A DNA stretch of 64,000 nt from positions 2,852,001-2,916,000 of the forward strand of contig JAETXT010000008.1 in the NCBI GenBank assembly GCA_019188255.1, in the 5' to 3' direction. Position numbers and translations under genes: made by a program. This stretch comes from Verticillium longisporum (Eukaryota > Ascomycota > Sordariomycetes > Glomerellales > Plectosphaerellaceae). The notes under the pieces are model-generated. The model saw nothing but the letters and a program-made list of their open reading frames with translations, was not told the origin of the DNA and did not search any database. This document shows, one piece after another, positions 21,250 to 32,579 of the stretch (position 1 is the stretch's first letter; every line of letters begins with the position of its first letter).

Positions 21250-21891
21250 ATGCGTGGGCATAACATGTCATCCGAGTCCCAGTTGCAGACATGGAGCTAT
21301 CTTCGGCAGCAAATCTCCGGTATGTCTGCTCCAGCCGGTGTCTTCCACCCCTCCTCCCAGCAGATAACCGAAAAAGTCGCTTCTTGCATGGCCAGCTCGC
21401 TGATTGACAGGCTACAGATAATCTCAACTTTTCATGTCCTCCTGATGCTCAAATCAGTGTCGTCACGTCTCGAGATCCGGCGGCAAAAGTCTGGCACGCA
21501 TTGGCTGTCCAGGCACGAAACAACTGCAAGACGGTCGTTCTGATAGACCAGGGATCTAGTGTTGAACTGGCACTCAAGGGTCTGTTCATCAAGTCAGCAT
21601 ATCATGTTCACCGGCACCTGAGCTTGAAGAAAACCTCAAAAGTCTCGCCACCTACCCCCTCAGGCAGGCCGCCTGCCGCCACGAGACAGCCCGAGGAACC
21701 CGCCTACGACAGCTCATCAGACGATTCTGACTGGGAAGAGCTCAAACTGCAGGCCAACATCACCCGTGCGAAGAATTTTCTCAACAGGTACGAGACCGGT
21801 CACAACACGTCCCGGCCCGTCTCCCTCCCAGCTCCTCCTCCCCCCCTGCCCTCTTCTTCACTGCCCGACTCAGCTCCCAGACATCAGAGCT

Positions 21892-21924
<33 letters not shown>

Positions 21925-22406
21925 CTCCCCATCTTCTGCCTCATCCAGCTCCCAGGTCTTCGGCCCATGGCGCAAGAGGCCTTGCCCTGTCCTCACGGGC
22001 AACAGTAACAGCAGCTCCCCCGCCCCGTTTCACCACGCACCCCCGCGTGCCCCCGCTAATCCCACCCCTCCTTCCCGTCCGCCTGGCTATCAACACGGCA
22101 GCCAACAACGAAGCCGCGCCCCTCAACGTCCTGACAACCATCTCATGCCCAACCCGCCGCGCCCTGCTCATCGGCGCCATCGCATGCGTGGGTCAGCAGG
22201 ACACGAGCGGCTACCGGGCCAAGGCGCGCCGGGCGCACCTCGACGGCGTCGCCTGCGACATGGCTTTGTTCGCGGCGGACGACCTCAGCTTCTTCTTCTT
22301 CGGGAAGGAGACTGTGCCGTTCTTTGAGGTTGAGGTCTGGAGGGAGAGTAGTACGGAGCAGCTGAACTCCGACGCTGATGGTGATGACGACGAAGACGAA
22401 GCGTGA
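21250..22406 (+). CDS. Hypothetical protein with long proline run
   Basis: I do not recognise this protein. The model is two exons, 21250-21319 and 21418-22406 (352 residues), joined through a GTATGT donor and a CTACAG acceptor; the junction reads QQISDNLNFSCPPDAQISVV and keeps one frame, which supports a real gene. An in-frame ATG at 21145 would add 35 residues. The N-terminal part (to about residue 90) looks globular, with VVTSRDPAAKVWHALAVQAR then VVLIDQGSSVELALKG. Residues about 105-200 are disordered, with SSDDSDWEEL and a run of twelve prolines coded by CCG/CCT repeats. The C-terminal 80 residues again look folded and end in an acidic tail (DADGDDDEDEA). Cellular role unknown. Confidence 0.6.
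21890..21933. repeat. (CCGCCTCCG)n trinucleotide-type repeat inside orphan gene
   Basis: CCG/CCT codons in tandem encode a continuous polyproline run in the hypothetical protein at 21250-22406. Confidence 0.8.
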
Positions 22407-24026
22407 TTCCTGAATAGAGGCTCGTTTATTTGATTGGGTCTTTTGAGTCTGTTTGCGATTTACACTGAAAGGTTGTCATATGTATAGAGTGAAAACGGAA
22501 AAAAGGTGATCAGGGAGTGGTGTCTCGGGAGTCAGTCGCAGTTCTTTTTCTGATGGCCAGTGTATTTTGAGGTCTTGTTGTTTATTCTGCTTCGTTCTTT
22601 TAGAGTACGTTTATCCTCAAAATGTAGATGTTCCGAAGTCTTGTCAAGGGACTTTGAAGGTTTTCTGGGGATGAGGGAGTAGGTTCCGTCTGGCGTACAG
22701 TCCTGGCAAGAGAGCGGTTTGCATCATCATGGGTGCTTTGGTATTCGCCAATCTCGAAGGGTGTCAGGATACCCTCCGGCAAAGTTCATTTTCGTTTAGC
22801 AAACAGGAAACGTGCCTAATCTTGCAGGCGGACGAGATGCCTTTGCCCTCCAGAGCTCCGATACCCCTACCCGAAGTTTCCTCAATCCTACTGTGACAAT
22901 GTAGTCGTCGCTTCGCCTGACAGGCAACAAAAGCCCACGGCTCAGGCATCACAGGCCAGCCTTGCACACCATCGCATGTCGCCCCTCCGGCGGCCCCCAC
23001 GACATGTGCAGAGCAACCTCCCTCATTCAGAAAGCAGCATGAAAAAGCGCACACACAGCCTCGTCACCGGCCCTACACTCGACACCGAACTGCCCTCGGA
23101 CACCACCTCCCCCCGAGATTGCAACGATATGTGACTAAAATGCCCCCGGGCCTCGACCCTTTTCGCCGACACACAACACCTACGCCACCCCTGGAACATC
23201 ATCGCCTCGTACGCCTCTATCAATCCTTCCCTGTCCTCTCTACCAGGGAGCCGGACGACGAATGGTGTGGCGCCAGGGCAGGCTGCCGTCTACACGGGTC
23301 AGTCGGACAGTTTGAGGATGCCTCACGGTCTTCAGCTTCGGACTATCAATAGCAGAAAAGGAAAGGAAAAATGCCAGGGGGCCGGGCGCCGCGGGCTGCA
23401 TGGTGGCATGGTAGCTACCTAGGCGAGCGAACCCGGCGGGGTGGGAAAGGGAGGCTATGTCAAGATCAATGACAGCCATCAGCGCGCTCGTAAGGCGGCC
23501 AAACGTTTCCATGCAGCCAGCCACGTCATGGCTCGCAGACCACAGAGCACAAGGCTTCCGCCTACGACAACACGCTCTCGGAGAACACAAAGCCATAGCA
23601 GTTTCAGACACCACAATGCAGCTTGGAAATTTCAAAGCCCTTTCAGGGACTCCCGCCTCGGCGTCTGGTCCAGAATCGCCCCATGCTTCTTCTGTTCACC
23701 CACGTCCACTCACATGCGCCGCACGCACAAACATAAAGAAACCATCTCTCCCTCTTCTTCCTTTTTGCAAAAAATCTCTCCGGCAAGGCCAGCTGGGGCC
23801 CCTGTTATTCTCTAGACACGCATCCACCACTGTTCTATTCCCGCCCCAGAACGCCACCCAAATACGTGGCTCTCGCTCGCCCGGCACGGCCTAGTAGATT
23901 CCCTGCGTCCTATACTGGAAGGTATCATAACTGGGAAACATGTCAGTCAAGTTCCTGGCGCGTCAGAGCAGAGAGGCAGGCTGGAATCTTCACGGCGTAG
24001 GGGGGCCGCATGCGAAGGAAGGGAAC
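22407..24026. other. Convergent intergenic region, no gene seen
   Basis: 1.6 kb between the stop codons of the proline-rich orphan and Pik1. An open frame at 23240-23635 (minus) and others at 23441-23894 (plus) lack start context, family motifs and plausible composition. CTACCTAGG occurs at 23415-23423. Confidence 0.5.
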
Positions 24027-27000
24027 TTACAGTCGCGTGTAGTAACTTCCCAAGGACTTGCCAATCAGGTCCGTCTCGACGTACTGCTCAGCTTCGTCCG
24101 CACTGAGCTGGAGCTGGAAGCGCTGGCGCAGGTTGTACGTCGCCTGCGTCACGCCCGCCGAGAAACACGGCATCTTGGACTCGCGACCGATCATGGCCAC
24201 AAGGTCAATAATGTTATCCGCCGACCGTCGGAGAGCTGCGCATGTTTTTAGTACAATTACATACACGAGACATGAGAGCAACTGCCGGACTCACCTTGGA
24301 AGGCCTGTTTGCAGAGCTGCTTAAAGTCATCATAATCCTGCGACCCGATCCCCCCGAGCACGTCAACGTACTCGTGCGTTAGCTTGAATGGCGCTGCCTC
24401 GAGCCCGACCGAGCCTGGCGAGTTGGACAGCATGAAACCAAAGTCAATGTGCACAATGTGGCCCTCGCTGTCGATGAGCACATTGCCGTTATGCCGGTCC
24501 TTCAGCTGCAGGATATACGATATGATGCTGTTTGCCGCAAGCGAGCGCTTGAACGCGTCAACGCCGGCTCGGTGCGGCTCGCTCTCTGGCGGACCGAACG
24601 CCTTGATGAAGTGGTCCTTGAGCGTCGCCAGCCGCCGTGACCGCTGGTTTGGTACTGCCTCCATCATGGACATAGTCAGGCTGCGCTTGATCGAGTGCAG
24701 CGACACACCGTTCGTAATCGTCTCGACGAGACCTGAGCTCTCCCCCGTGACGAGGATGCGCATCAATTTGACCCATACGTCGACACCTGCATCGATCCAG
24801 ATCTTGTGGCACACCTGGATCAGTTGACACGCAAAAGCCTCTTGCCGAAGGTCGTCGCCCGTCTTGATAATGACGCTGATGAGGTCCCAGTTCTTCATCC
24901 AGCCGTACGGTGATGTCTTTCGAATGCGCTCTTTCTTGGCCTGCCATGCCTCGCCAAAGACGGCCGCGCTGGGGTCGTCCCGATCACTCTTTCGCTGCAG
25001 TCCGCCCGTTTTGATGTCGTTCTCCATCCGTGCCAGACCGGCCGCCGTGTTGACATTTGTCTCAGCTGGCGTCGTCTCGTCGAGGTCGGGATCGATGGCG
25101 GCCTGCGCCGCTGAAGCCTTGGCGATGATCGTGTCAAACGTTGGCCCCGTGCCATCGTCCAGGTCGAAACTCTGTTCCTCCAAGGTCTGCATGCTGGCAA
25201 TGATTCTCGTTCGAATGGCTGCCACCTCGCCCTTCGGCCTCTTGCCGCTCGTCGCGTCCAGCTGCGCGAGCATCTGCGAGGCCGTGCGCATGTGTGTCGC
25301 CAACGCCGAGATATCCGGCTGGTCTACTGATGTGTTGGTGCGGGCCGTAAGCGTCATTTTACGCGACGGTCCCGGGCTGCTCGATCGTGTGGAGCCACCC
25401 GAGCTCCGAGGAGTGGCAACGTCCGAGACCGTGCTGGACATTGTCGTGCCGCCGCTCGAAAGTCGCTGTGGATGGTTGGCTGCAATATGCTTGCCCTGGT
25501 ATTTGCTGATCGGCTCATCGTCGGATGGTCTCAGCAGCGGCGAACTACCGAGATCGCCCGACACAGGCTCGAAGACGCTGTCAACCACGGGATCAACAGG
25601 TTCCAAGGCCCGCGCAAGGGCCGGTATCCTTCGCTTCGATTCGGACAAGTCGAATATGCGTCTTGAGCTCCCCTCCTCGGTGACAAGCGTGGCAAGCAGC
25701 CTCTGATTGTCGACCGAGTCTGGGTCGAACGAGAGGTCGTCCCTCAAGACTTCGACCATGAGGAGAAAGGGCACCTTCTCCGCGCTGTTCAGTACTGTCG
25801 CTTCCGCAGGGTTCAGTCGTACGATTCGATGATGTCGGCTCCTGCTCGGAGATCCATTAACGAGCGTTGGCGGACAGATAACCGGCACGTCAACCTCGGC
25901 CGGCAGATCCTGCGCGATCAAAGCAAGCTCGGCACGCAAGGCGCTGAGCCGCGCAGGCTTGGGCACGATGACGAGGCGGTTGGAGATGCCCTCGAGTGCT
26001 GTGAGGAGTTGGGTCTGGCATCGGAAGTAGTTCTGCCGCAAGAGCCCGACTTTTTGGTTCCATGTGAGATCGGAGACGTCCAGCCCGCTTTTGGGATGGT
26101 GTGAATGCCTCCTGGACATGAGCTTGCCCGGACGAGCCACAATTCCGGCAGACACGGGGGTCGATGGCCGAGTGACCATGCGCGGCGACCGCAGCTCCGG
26201 CAGAGGCAGTGAAGAAGAGCTGAGGCGGGCCTCGAGCGACTTCATCGCCAGGGCGGATGGTCGCTTGGGTTCCGTGGGTGTCTTGGCCGAATCACCCGAG
26301 TTCTGGCGAACGATCGATGGCTGCGAAAGGCTGTGCGGCGGTCCTGTCGGGCCCTTTGGGTCGGGGGCGCTTGTAGTTCTGCTTCCGTCCTTGATGCGCT
26401 TCGACCGAGAGCTCACGGCCGTCACGGTGTGGGCGCGGGCAGGCGGTTTCGCGCTCTCACGTGTCTCGGATATGAGGTCCTCGGACGGTTGGGGCTTGCG
26501 AGCTTGCGCGACGGCCAGGGGTCCAGCCCAGGAGGGGAGCATTGGCACGGCGACACTGGCGAGGACGAAGCTGGCGAGGACCGTGACGGGCAACGTGTTC
26601 TCCTTGATTCTCTCGTGTCGAGCGGCATCGGGCAGGCCGAAAACGATATGCTGGACCTTGTTGTACACCCGCCGACATGTCTGGAAGGCCTTGGCTTGCG
26701 GTGTCAAGGAGAGGTCGTGCAAGTATGTCTGAAAGAGCCAGAATGTCTGCACCATAAGGTCAGCTGCTTGTTGGTGACCCCCCTTGAGGCGCCTTGCCTA
26801 GTCATGAGGGGCAACAAACCAAAAGGGCGGCGGTGACAGATTCCTGACACAAGTCCAGCAGAAATTCTTCCAGGGCCATGGACTCATTGTCGACGCTGAT
26901 TATAAGGTGGCATAGCTGCGGCAGGAAGAACTCAATGTCCTCGTAGGGGAACTGTCGCAACTTATTGCAGAGCACGTAGTGGATGCCAACGTGATCGGCA

Positions 27001-27153
27001 TAGCGGCTGGTGGGAGGAGACACACGATGATTAGCGCTGGCAATTGACGGAGGAGACGGGAAGGATGGCTCACGAGAGGTACGAGACGGAGAGGAAGGGA
27101 TTTGAGTTGAAGACATCGGACTCGAGGAAGCGTTTGAGCAGGTCCCACGACAT
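24027..27153 (-). CDS. PIK1: Phosphatidylinositol 4-kinase Pik1 (PI4K beta type)
   Basis: Four exons on the minus strand (27074-27153, 26820-27006, 24295-26746, 24027-24235) give 975 residues. The N-terminus MSWDLLKRFLESDVF, then SRYADHVGIHYVLCNKLRQ and FFLPQLCHLIIS, forms the lipid-kinase-unique helical domain of Pik1. A Ser/Pro-rich linker follows. The C-terminal PI3/4-kinase domain carries GDDLRQEAFACQLIQ, catalytic-loop DRHNGN (about residues 839-844) and HIDFGF (about 855-860), all intact, then the C-terminal SAGVTQATYNLRQRFQ block. Pik1 makes PI4P at the Golgi and nucleus and is essential in yeast. All introns are phase-consistent; the exon 2-3 junction gives AALL-TFWLFQTYLHDL. The expected frequenin-binding region lies in the linker and cannot be confirmed by eye. 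Confidence 0.95.
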
Positions 27154-28495
27154 TGGTTATACGCAGCGAACCAACGAGACTTTAAGGCGAGGCGAGGCAA
27201 GGCGAAGGGGAGGGGAGAACTGCGAGGCTGAGCTAGGGCGGCCTCATGGGTGTTGCGCATGGACCGGTTGGACGTTGGGGTGGTTGAGCATGGCTGGGTG
27301 GGCGAGCTCTATGGGTGGCTGTTGTTGTTCTTGAATCTGTTCGCGATGGGAAGAGGGCGATGGTGGGTGGCGGGTGGTTGTTGGAATTGGTATTGGGATT
27401 GGAATCTCGAAATGCGATCGTGGTAGGATTGGGGGGGCTTCGAGCCGAGTCGGTCAAGCCAAAGTCAGTCGTCAGGGGGCCTTAGTTCCAAAGGGCCACC
27501 TGGAGCAATACCTACCGATTCCTGGCAGGTACCGGCCTGCAACCGCCTCTCTAGGGTGCTCTACCACTGAGGGTGCTTGCTTTGCTCTGCCCACCATGCC
27601 CAGAAGGTGCAGGCAGGCAGGTCCCGGTAGTAGCAAGGCTGCCCGCCTCCTGTACCAGGCTTAGCGGGCGCTGCAGCGATAGGTCGTGAGCCTGTGCACA
27701 GCACCCGCTCTTCCGTCTACGGGGGCGCGTCTGCCCCCGCACACCTCCTCCACTCCCCTCCCCTTCGGCGAAGCAGAAACACGAGGGACGAGCAGGGAGA
27801 GCCACCTTTGCCGTTCATTATTAGGTGACATCTGATGTCGGTTTGGCCTCTTACTTCCGAGTTCTTGGCCGCCAAGTCTCGTTTCCGAAAGGGCTAGGGT
27901 GGTATGCGTGCTCCATGAAGGACTCCGCTACGCGCATTTTTTTGCTTCCACTCGGATATCTACATGGGCCCCGAACCCCGTTGGATGCCTCCCGCGACCA
28001 CTTCTCGCACCCTTCAGTCTCATCTCTGCCGATCAAGCTGCTCCCTCTACATCCTCGACCATGGCTTCCCATGTGACGGAAGTGAGATACGTGACAGGAA
28101 CAACGTGTCAAGTAACATGATGCCTCGAATCTTAGAGGAAGGGAGAGAAAGAGAGAGAGAGAAAATCTTCATTGCATGCCGTTCCAAAGACCCAAATGGC
28201 CTATAGACCTCAACGCGCGCTAATCCGACCTCAAGGTCCAAGCTACAGAAGGAAGGCGTCAGATGCCTTGCCCCGGTGTGCCTCTTTTAGGGCACCTGAG
28301 CAGACCAAAACGCCGGTGTAGATGCTCAAGTCGCAGCGAGGGTAGCCCCTCCCGAACGCCCAAATCCGTCCGTTCCACCAATCCGTCATGGAGAAAAATA
28401 AAAATAAAGATACCGTCATCCCTCATAAGCCGTGTCATTCTAATTGGACAAGACCGTCAACGCATGAAAGCTTCCCTTCGGGCCTATGCGGCGCC
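27154..28495. other. Pik1 promoter and 3' flank of NC2-alpha; tRNA-like fragment
   Basis: No gene seen. On the minus strand CTCAGTGGTAGAGCA at 27561-27575 copies the D-arm (A box) of a tRNA, with a weak B-box-like GGTTGCAGGCC at 27533-27543, but spacing and stems are wrong for a functional tRNA. A purine-rich GA tract is at 28138-28167. Confidence 0.45.
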
Positions 28496-29785
28496 TCACG
28501 TGGCTGCCTTCTTCTTGCGACCGCCACGCACTTTCTTCTTCGGCTGCTCGACCTCCATCTCTTCCTCGGAGCTGGTCTCGGCCTTGTTGCCGCTGCCGCC
28601 TCGCTTCTTGTCGTCCTCTCCTACCTTGGCCGCAATGTCGGCCAAAAAGTCGTACTGACCGTCCGTCTCGATGACCTGCTTGAGCATTTGCGCCGTGACA
28701 CGCTTCGAGTTTTTCTCCTTGGCAATCTCGGCACCGCGGGTGACGACGTTGATCATGAAAATCTCCAACGCCTTGCCCACGGCGATGGGCGTCTGCTGGG
28801 CTACTTTGCCGACCTCCTCATCCGCCTGCATGATGCGCTTGATGCGCGCCGTCGGGAACTTGGTACGCACCGGCGAGGGATCAATCTCGGGCGGGGGCGG
28901 CGCCTGCTGGGTGTTGCGACGCGGGGGCATAGTCTCTTTGCGCTGCTGTTCCTGCAGCGAGGGTGGGATGTATTGCGGATGGGAGAGTGTTCGGTGGTGT
29001 GTGTTGCCGAAGTGCGGCGCGGCACCAAAAGACTCTTGCTTTATATAAGCTTGATGCGCAGGGTGTGTCTGCGGCGGCGGCGGCGGTTGTTGCTGCTGCT
29101 GGTACTGGAGAGCCACAGAAGGTTGGTGGCCGTAGAAAGCTTGTGCAGAAACAGCTGCTGGACCAGGTGGCGAGGCTTGACTTGGCTGTCGCGGTGAGAG
29201 CTGTTGCTGTTGCAGGTGTTGGGCGCGATGATGCTGCTGCTGCTGCTGCTGATGTTGCTGCTGCTGGTACTCGGGAGGAAGGTAGTGAGGTTGCTGAGAG
29301 GCGGCCTGTGGTGGCGAATACGGAGGCTTGTGGTGGTATTCACTCTTGATGGCGACAGGCCGGTAGTGGGGCTCCTGCTTGACAGATCCCAGGCCGATGT
29401 TTGGAGCTTGTGCAGGTCCAGGAACTGTAGGTCCAGGAGCTAGAGCGGGCGGGTTTGTATAGGGTTGGTGGTGGTTGTTGGGCGGGCTAGGAAGTTGTTG
29501 CGAATGGGTTGGGTACTCATAGGGTGCGGCCGCAGCCTGCAAGTGATGAAGCTGTTGCTGGTGGGGGTGGTGCAGGTGCTGGGGTTGTGCGTGCGGGTGC
29601 GGATGTTGTTGCGGTTGCAGTTGCAGGTGTGGTCCTGGTCCAGACGGGTGCAATGGCGGTTGCGTTGGTAGTGGTAGCGGTGCTGCTGCTGCTGCTGCTG
29701 CTGCTGGAGGGGTGCGCGAAGTGGGGGCTGCCGAATAGAAAGAAGAGAGGTCGGGGGACTTGGGCGCGTACGGTTCCTCTGCCAT
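28496..29785 (-). CDS. BUR6: NC2-alpha (Bur6/DRAP1) histone-fold repressor subunit with long Q/P/H-rich extension
   Basis: A single-exon 429-residue protein. Residues 306-388 are a histone fold: [20 protein letters not shown], a central helix with [15 protein letters not shown], and [18 protein letters not shown]. The IMQxDEExGKVA sequence marks NC2-alpha (Bur6/DRAP1) rather than NF-YC. With NC2-beta it clamps TBP on the promoter and blocks TFIIA/TFIIB. The tail is acidic then basic ([20 protein letters not shown]). The first 300 residues are disordered and built from Ala, Pro, Gln and His runs coded by CTG/CAG repeats, far longer than the short N-terminus of the yeast and human proteins. Three sumoylation-consensus sites lie in it: VKQE (135-138), IKSE (146-149) and IKQE (248-251). 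MPPRRNTQ at about residue 286 could be an alternative short-form start. Confidence 0.85.
   Translation of the reverse strand: MAEEPYAPKSPDLSSFYSAAPTSRTPPAAAAAAAAPLPLPTQPPLHPSGPGPHLQLQPQQHPHPHAQPQHLHHPHQQQLHHLQAAAAPYEYPTHSQQLPSPPNNHHQPYTNPPALAPGPTVPGPAQAPNIGLGSVKQEPHYRPVAIKSEYHHKPPYSPPQAASQQPHYLPPEYQQQQHQQQQQQHHRAQHLQQQQLSPRQPSQASPPGPAAVSAQAFYGHQPSVALQYQQQQQPPPPPQTHPAHQAYIKQESFGAAPHFGNTHHRTLSHPQYIPPSLQEQQRKETMPPRRNTQQAPPPPEIDPSPVRTKFPTARIKRIMQADEEVGKVAQQTPIAVGKALEIFMINVVTRGAEIAKEKNSKRVTAQMLKQVIETDGQYDFLADIAAKVGEDDKKRGGSGNKAETSSEEEMEVEQPKKKVRGGRKKKAAT
29227..29270. repeat. CAG/CTG repeat encoding polyglutamine in NC2-alpha
   Basis: GCTGCTGCTGCTGCTG-type sequence interrupted by GAT and TTG codes for the Q-rich segment around residues 173-185. 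Confidence 0.8.
29681..29706. repeat. (CTG)n repeat encoding polyalanine in NC2-alpha
   Basis: Eight tandem GCTs on the plus strand read as GCA-type alanine codons on the minus strand, giving A28-A35. Confidence 0.8.
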
Positions 29786-30890
29786 GTTTTAATGTTTTGG
29801 GGGACAACTGGGGCCTTTGGCCTTTAAAAAAAAGCGCGCCTCTAATTTTTTTCCTTGGAGGGGTAGCCGGCCTTGGTGGGTATTTCCCAGTCTCAAGTCC
29901 CAGCTGGATGGATTTTTTTGGTTTGATTAGCCAACCAGGGAAAGCTTATGATGGCTTGCGCTTCGAGATAAAGGGAAGTCTCCTCCCTACCCACTCGAGT
30001 GATCTTAAGGTATAAGTCTCTTGGTGCGAGGCGAGGGAGGAACTCTACCTTGGCGGCTGTGTTCGTGGGGTTCGAGTGGAAAGAGGAACGGCGCAAGGAC
30101 ACCACAGCTCGGCTGCCGGCCGGTCGCTCCGGGGCTTGATATGGAGGGGGGGACGGCGGCGATTTGACGAAATGGAGGTTCCGCGTCTCCTGCGAATTCA
30201 CGGTACAGACGCAGCCCGACTTGGGAATGTGGAGGCAGAGTCCGATTGGAGATGGCAAACACACCGCCACTACGCAAGACAGCGCAGTCTGCTGAAGGAG
30301 GACAAGTGCGCTGCAAGGAACTGACAGAGGGCCCTATCAAGAGGTGTGATGAGGGGCGCAACTCGCAGGACGCAGCAGGACTATGCCTCTAGGTACAGCA
30401 GAGTGTGCACAGAGCGACTGGGCGCCAGGTGGGACTAGCTGGTGCCTCTCGTGTCCTGTCTTCGAGAATGGTCTCCTTACAAAAGACCGGGGGGAGGATG
30501 GGATGAAAGCTCCGAATGGCTGCTCTTCCAACGACAGGAATAAATCCGACAGTCTGGATGTCTTTACCACGCGAGTGGGTTGGGTTCGACCAGTGAAAGC
30601 AGGGCCCCAAACCGACAAAGCCCAGCAAACGCCAGTCCCGAGGGAGCAAGAGAAAGCTCGACGGTAGAGGGGGCGCTGGACCCAAAGATGACAGGGCTGA
30701 TGAGGAGGATGCTTCGAGCTCGAGGAACCGCTAGTCCTATCCTGGTGGTGTTGTGTGGTCGGTGCGTCGACGCGTCTCCGTGAGATGACGGGATGGGTTC
30801 TGATCGCGATTTGGGTGGACTTTGGTGGGGGGCCAAGTCGGCGCTGGTGTGGTCCGTTCGTTTCCTCAGAGAATGGGAACTCAAAGGCAC

Positions 30891-30914
30891 AGAGAGAGAG
30901 AGAGAGAGAGAGAG
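30891..30914. repeat. (AG)12 microsatellite
   Basis: Twelve uninterrupted AG dinucleotides within the intergenic region upstream of NC2-alpha. Confidence 0.95.
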
Positions 30915-31479
30915 CCCAGACCGAGCAACTCGAACAAAGGGAATGAAGAAAAGGAAGTACGCAATAGAGATGAGAACTCAATCAGGCCTTTCTGAAAGAT
31001 GAAATAATAAAAAGTGTCGGTCTCTCTCAAAAGTAGCAGAAGTGATGACGCTAACCTCAATGGTCGATGACGGCAGTGGTCAAATCAGGAGAGTACATTG
31101 TCTTTGACGGTGGAGGACGGTCAGGCAGGCAGGGCGTCCGGGGGGGTCCGACTTGGGCGAAGGGAAATGTCGCGTTTATATGCGCATCGTGGGTGAGAGA
31201 GTCTTCCCCTCAGGCCCCTCTCCCCTTCAGGCGCACCTCTTGTACACCAGCAAGAACAGCCCCGCTGGCAGGGGGAAGGGGGAGCACACGCTCAGCCGCC
31301 AGGCCACAACCGGCAGGGATCCGCAGGAGTACCGCCCCCAACCACTCACATCTCGAGGCAGGATGGTGCTTGCCCAGTGCTAGGCTTGACGCGCCAGGTT
31401 AGGTATGAACGATGATCGACCGAGCTGCTCCTGCCCATGACAGCCTTGAATTTTTTTGACTTCGTACAGAATGCATTGT

Positions 31480-31522
31480 ACCTACCTACCTACCTACCTT
31501 ACCTTTAAGGTGCCTACCTTAA
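31480..31522. repeat. (ACCT)5 tract followed by TTAAGG inverted repeat
   Basis: Five ACCT units at 31480-31499, then CTTTAAGGTGCCTACCTTAAG at 31503-31522, whose ends can pair. The same ACCT/AGGT vocabulary recurs elsewhere in the window. Confidence 0.85.
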
Positions 31523-32579
31523 GCATCTTGCGAAGTAAACCTCATTAATATCGTCCGACGCGAAATGCAAACCAAGAATATGCTGCGCTCTTAGCATTCT
31601 ACCACCCGACGTGGTCGCAGCTCGAGCTCACGTTCGCTTGTTGGAGAAGCAAGATCAGGGCTCTGGCCTCTTACCTCTCTCGCACCAGGCACAATCTCTG
31701 TCTCGAGGCTCGGACTCCCTGCAGCATCGGGCGTTCTTTTCACCACATGAAGGGCAATTAAGCATGTCACGCTCGCTGCGCATCTGCGTCAGAGTCCCTA
31801 GGCATGCTCGGTTGCTGCCTATTTCAACTCGCCATGCATGCGTTTGGCCTCTTGTCTGACGGCTTCTCGGTGACTGCCACTTCTGCCCGGCATGATACTG
31901 CGACCGACACGACGCTCTCTATCCACCTACCCAGCCATGTTGCCAGCAGCCATACCCACATGCCTTACTCAACGTGTTCGCGGACGGCCTGGAACTTGGG
32001 CGTCTCACCCTAATGACACTCTTAGAATCTCAGTCACGTTCCTTCTGGACACGACGGCCCGTCCTTGCCTCGAATGAGCAGCACGGTCGCCATCCTCGGT
32101 ACCACGCGTCAACAAGCTGATACTACAAGCTGCCTTGCCTGTCGTCAGTCAGCCAGTCAGCCAGCATCAGGCCGTGGCCTCAGCTCCCGACGAGACCCAC
32201 GCAAACTGCACCGGCGACTATTTCTAGTGCCATCCGAAGAACGCCCGACGCACACGCTGCAGGTCAACAATTGTGCCTCCAGCATGCACGACATGGCCTC
32301 GCCAATGCGCGTAAAATCGGCAGAACAATTCCATAGGTAATGGATCCCCGTCTTCTATCAAATCCCCGACCCCTTCCTCCCTACGTATGATGATTACAAG
32401 ATGAGCCTAAAACGCCCGAGACCGCTCATCGCACCGAAGACCGCAGAAGCCGCGCCGCGCTGTCGCCGGCCCTGGTTTTGAGGTTCCTTGGTCGAGGTCT
32501 GAGACGGACCAGAATAACTTGATCTAATCTGACACGCCCATCCCTTCTTGCCCCTTTCCTCCTCAGTCGACCCCACTCG

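Larger units (their letters stand above)
29786..32579. other. 2.8 kb intergenic region with simple repeats, no gene seen
   Basis: It contains the NC2-alpha promoter, an (AG)12 tract, an (ACCT)5 tract and short CAGTCAGC repeats near 32146-32165. Open frames of 60-214 codons exist on both strands, but their composition (Arg/Ser/Pro/Cys/Trp) is what GC-rich noncoding sequence gives. A noncoding transcript cannot be excluded. Confidence 0.5.

Noticed and set aside
27500..27580. tRNA gene on the minus strand
   Set aside because: The D-arm sequence CTCAGTGGTAGAGCA is convincing, but no GGTTCGANNCC T-arm follows at the right distance (only GGTTGCAGGCC about 14 bases too close) and the acceptor and anticodon stems do not pair. 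At best a tRNA-derived relic.
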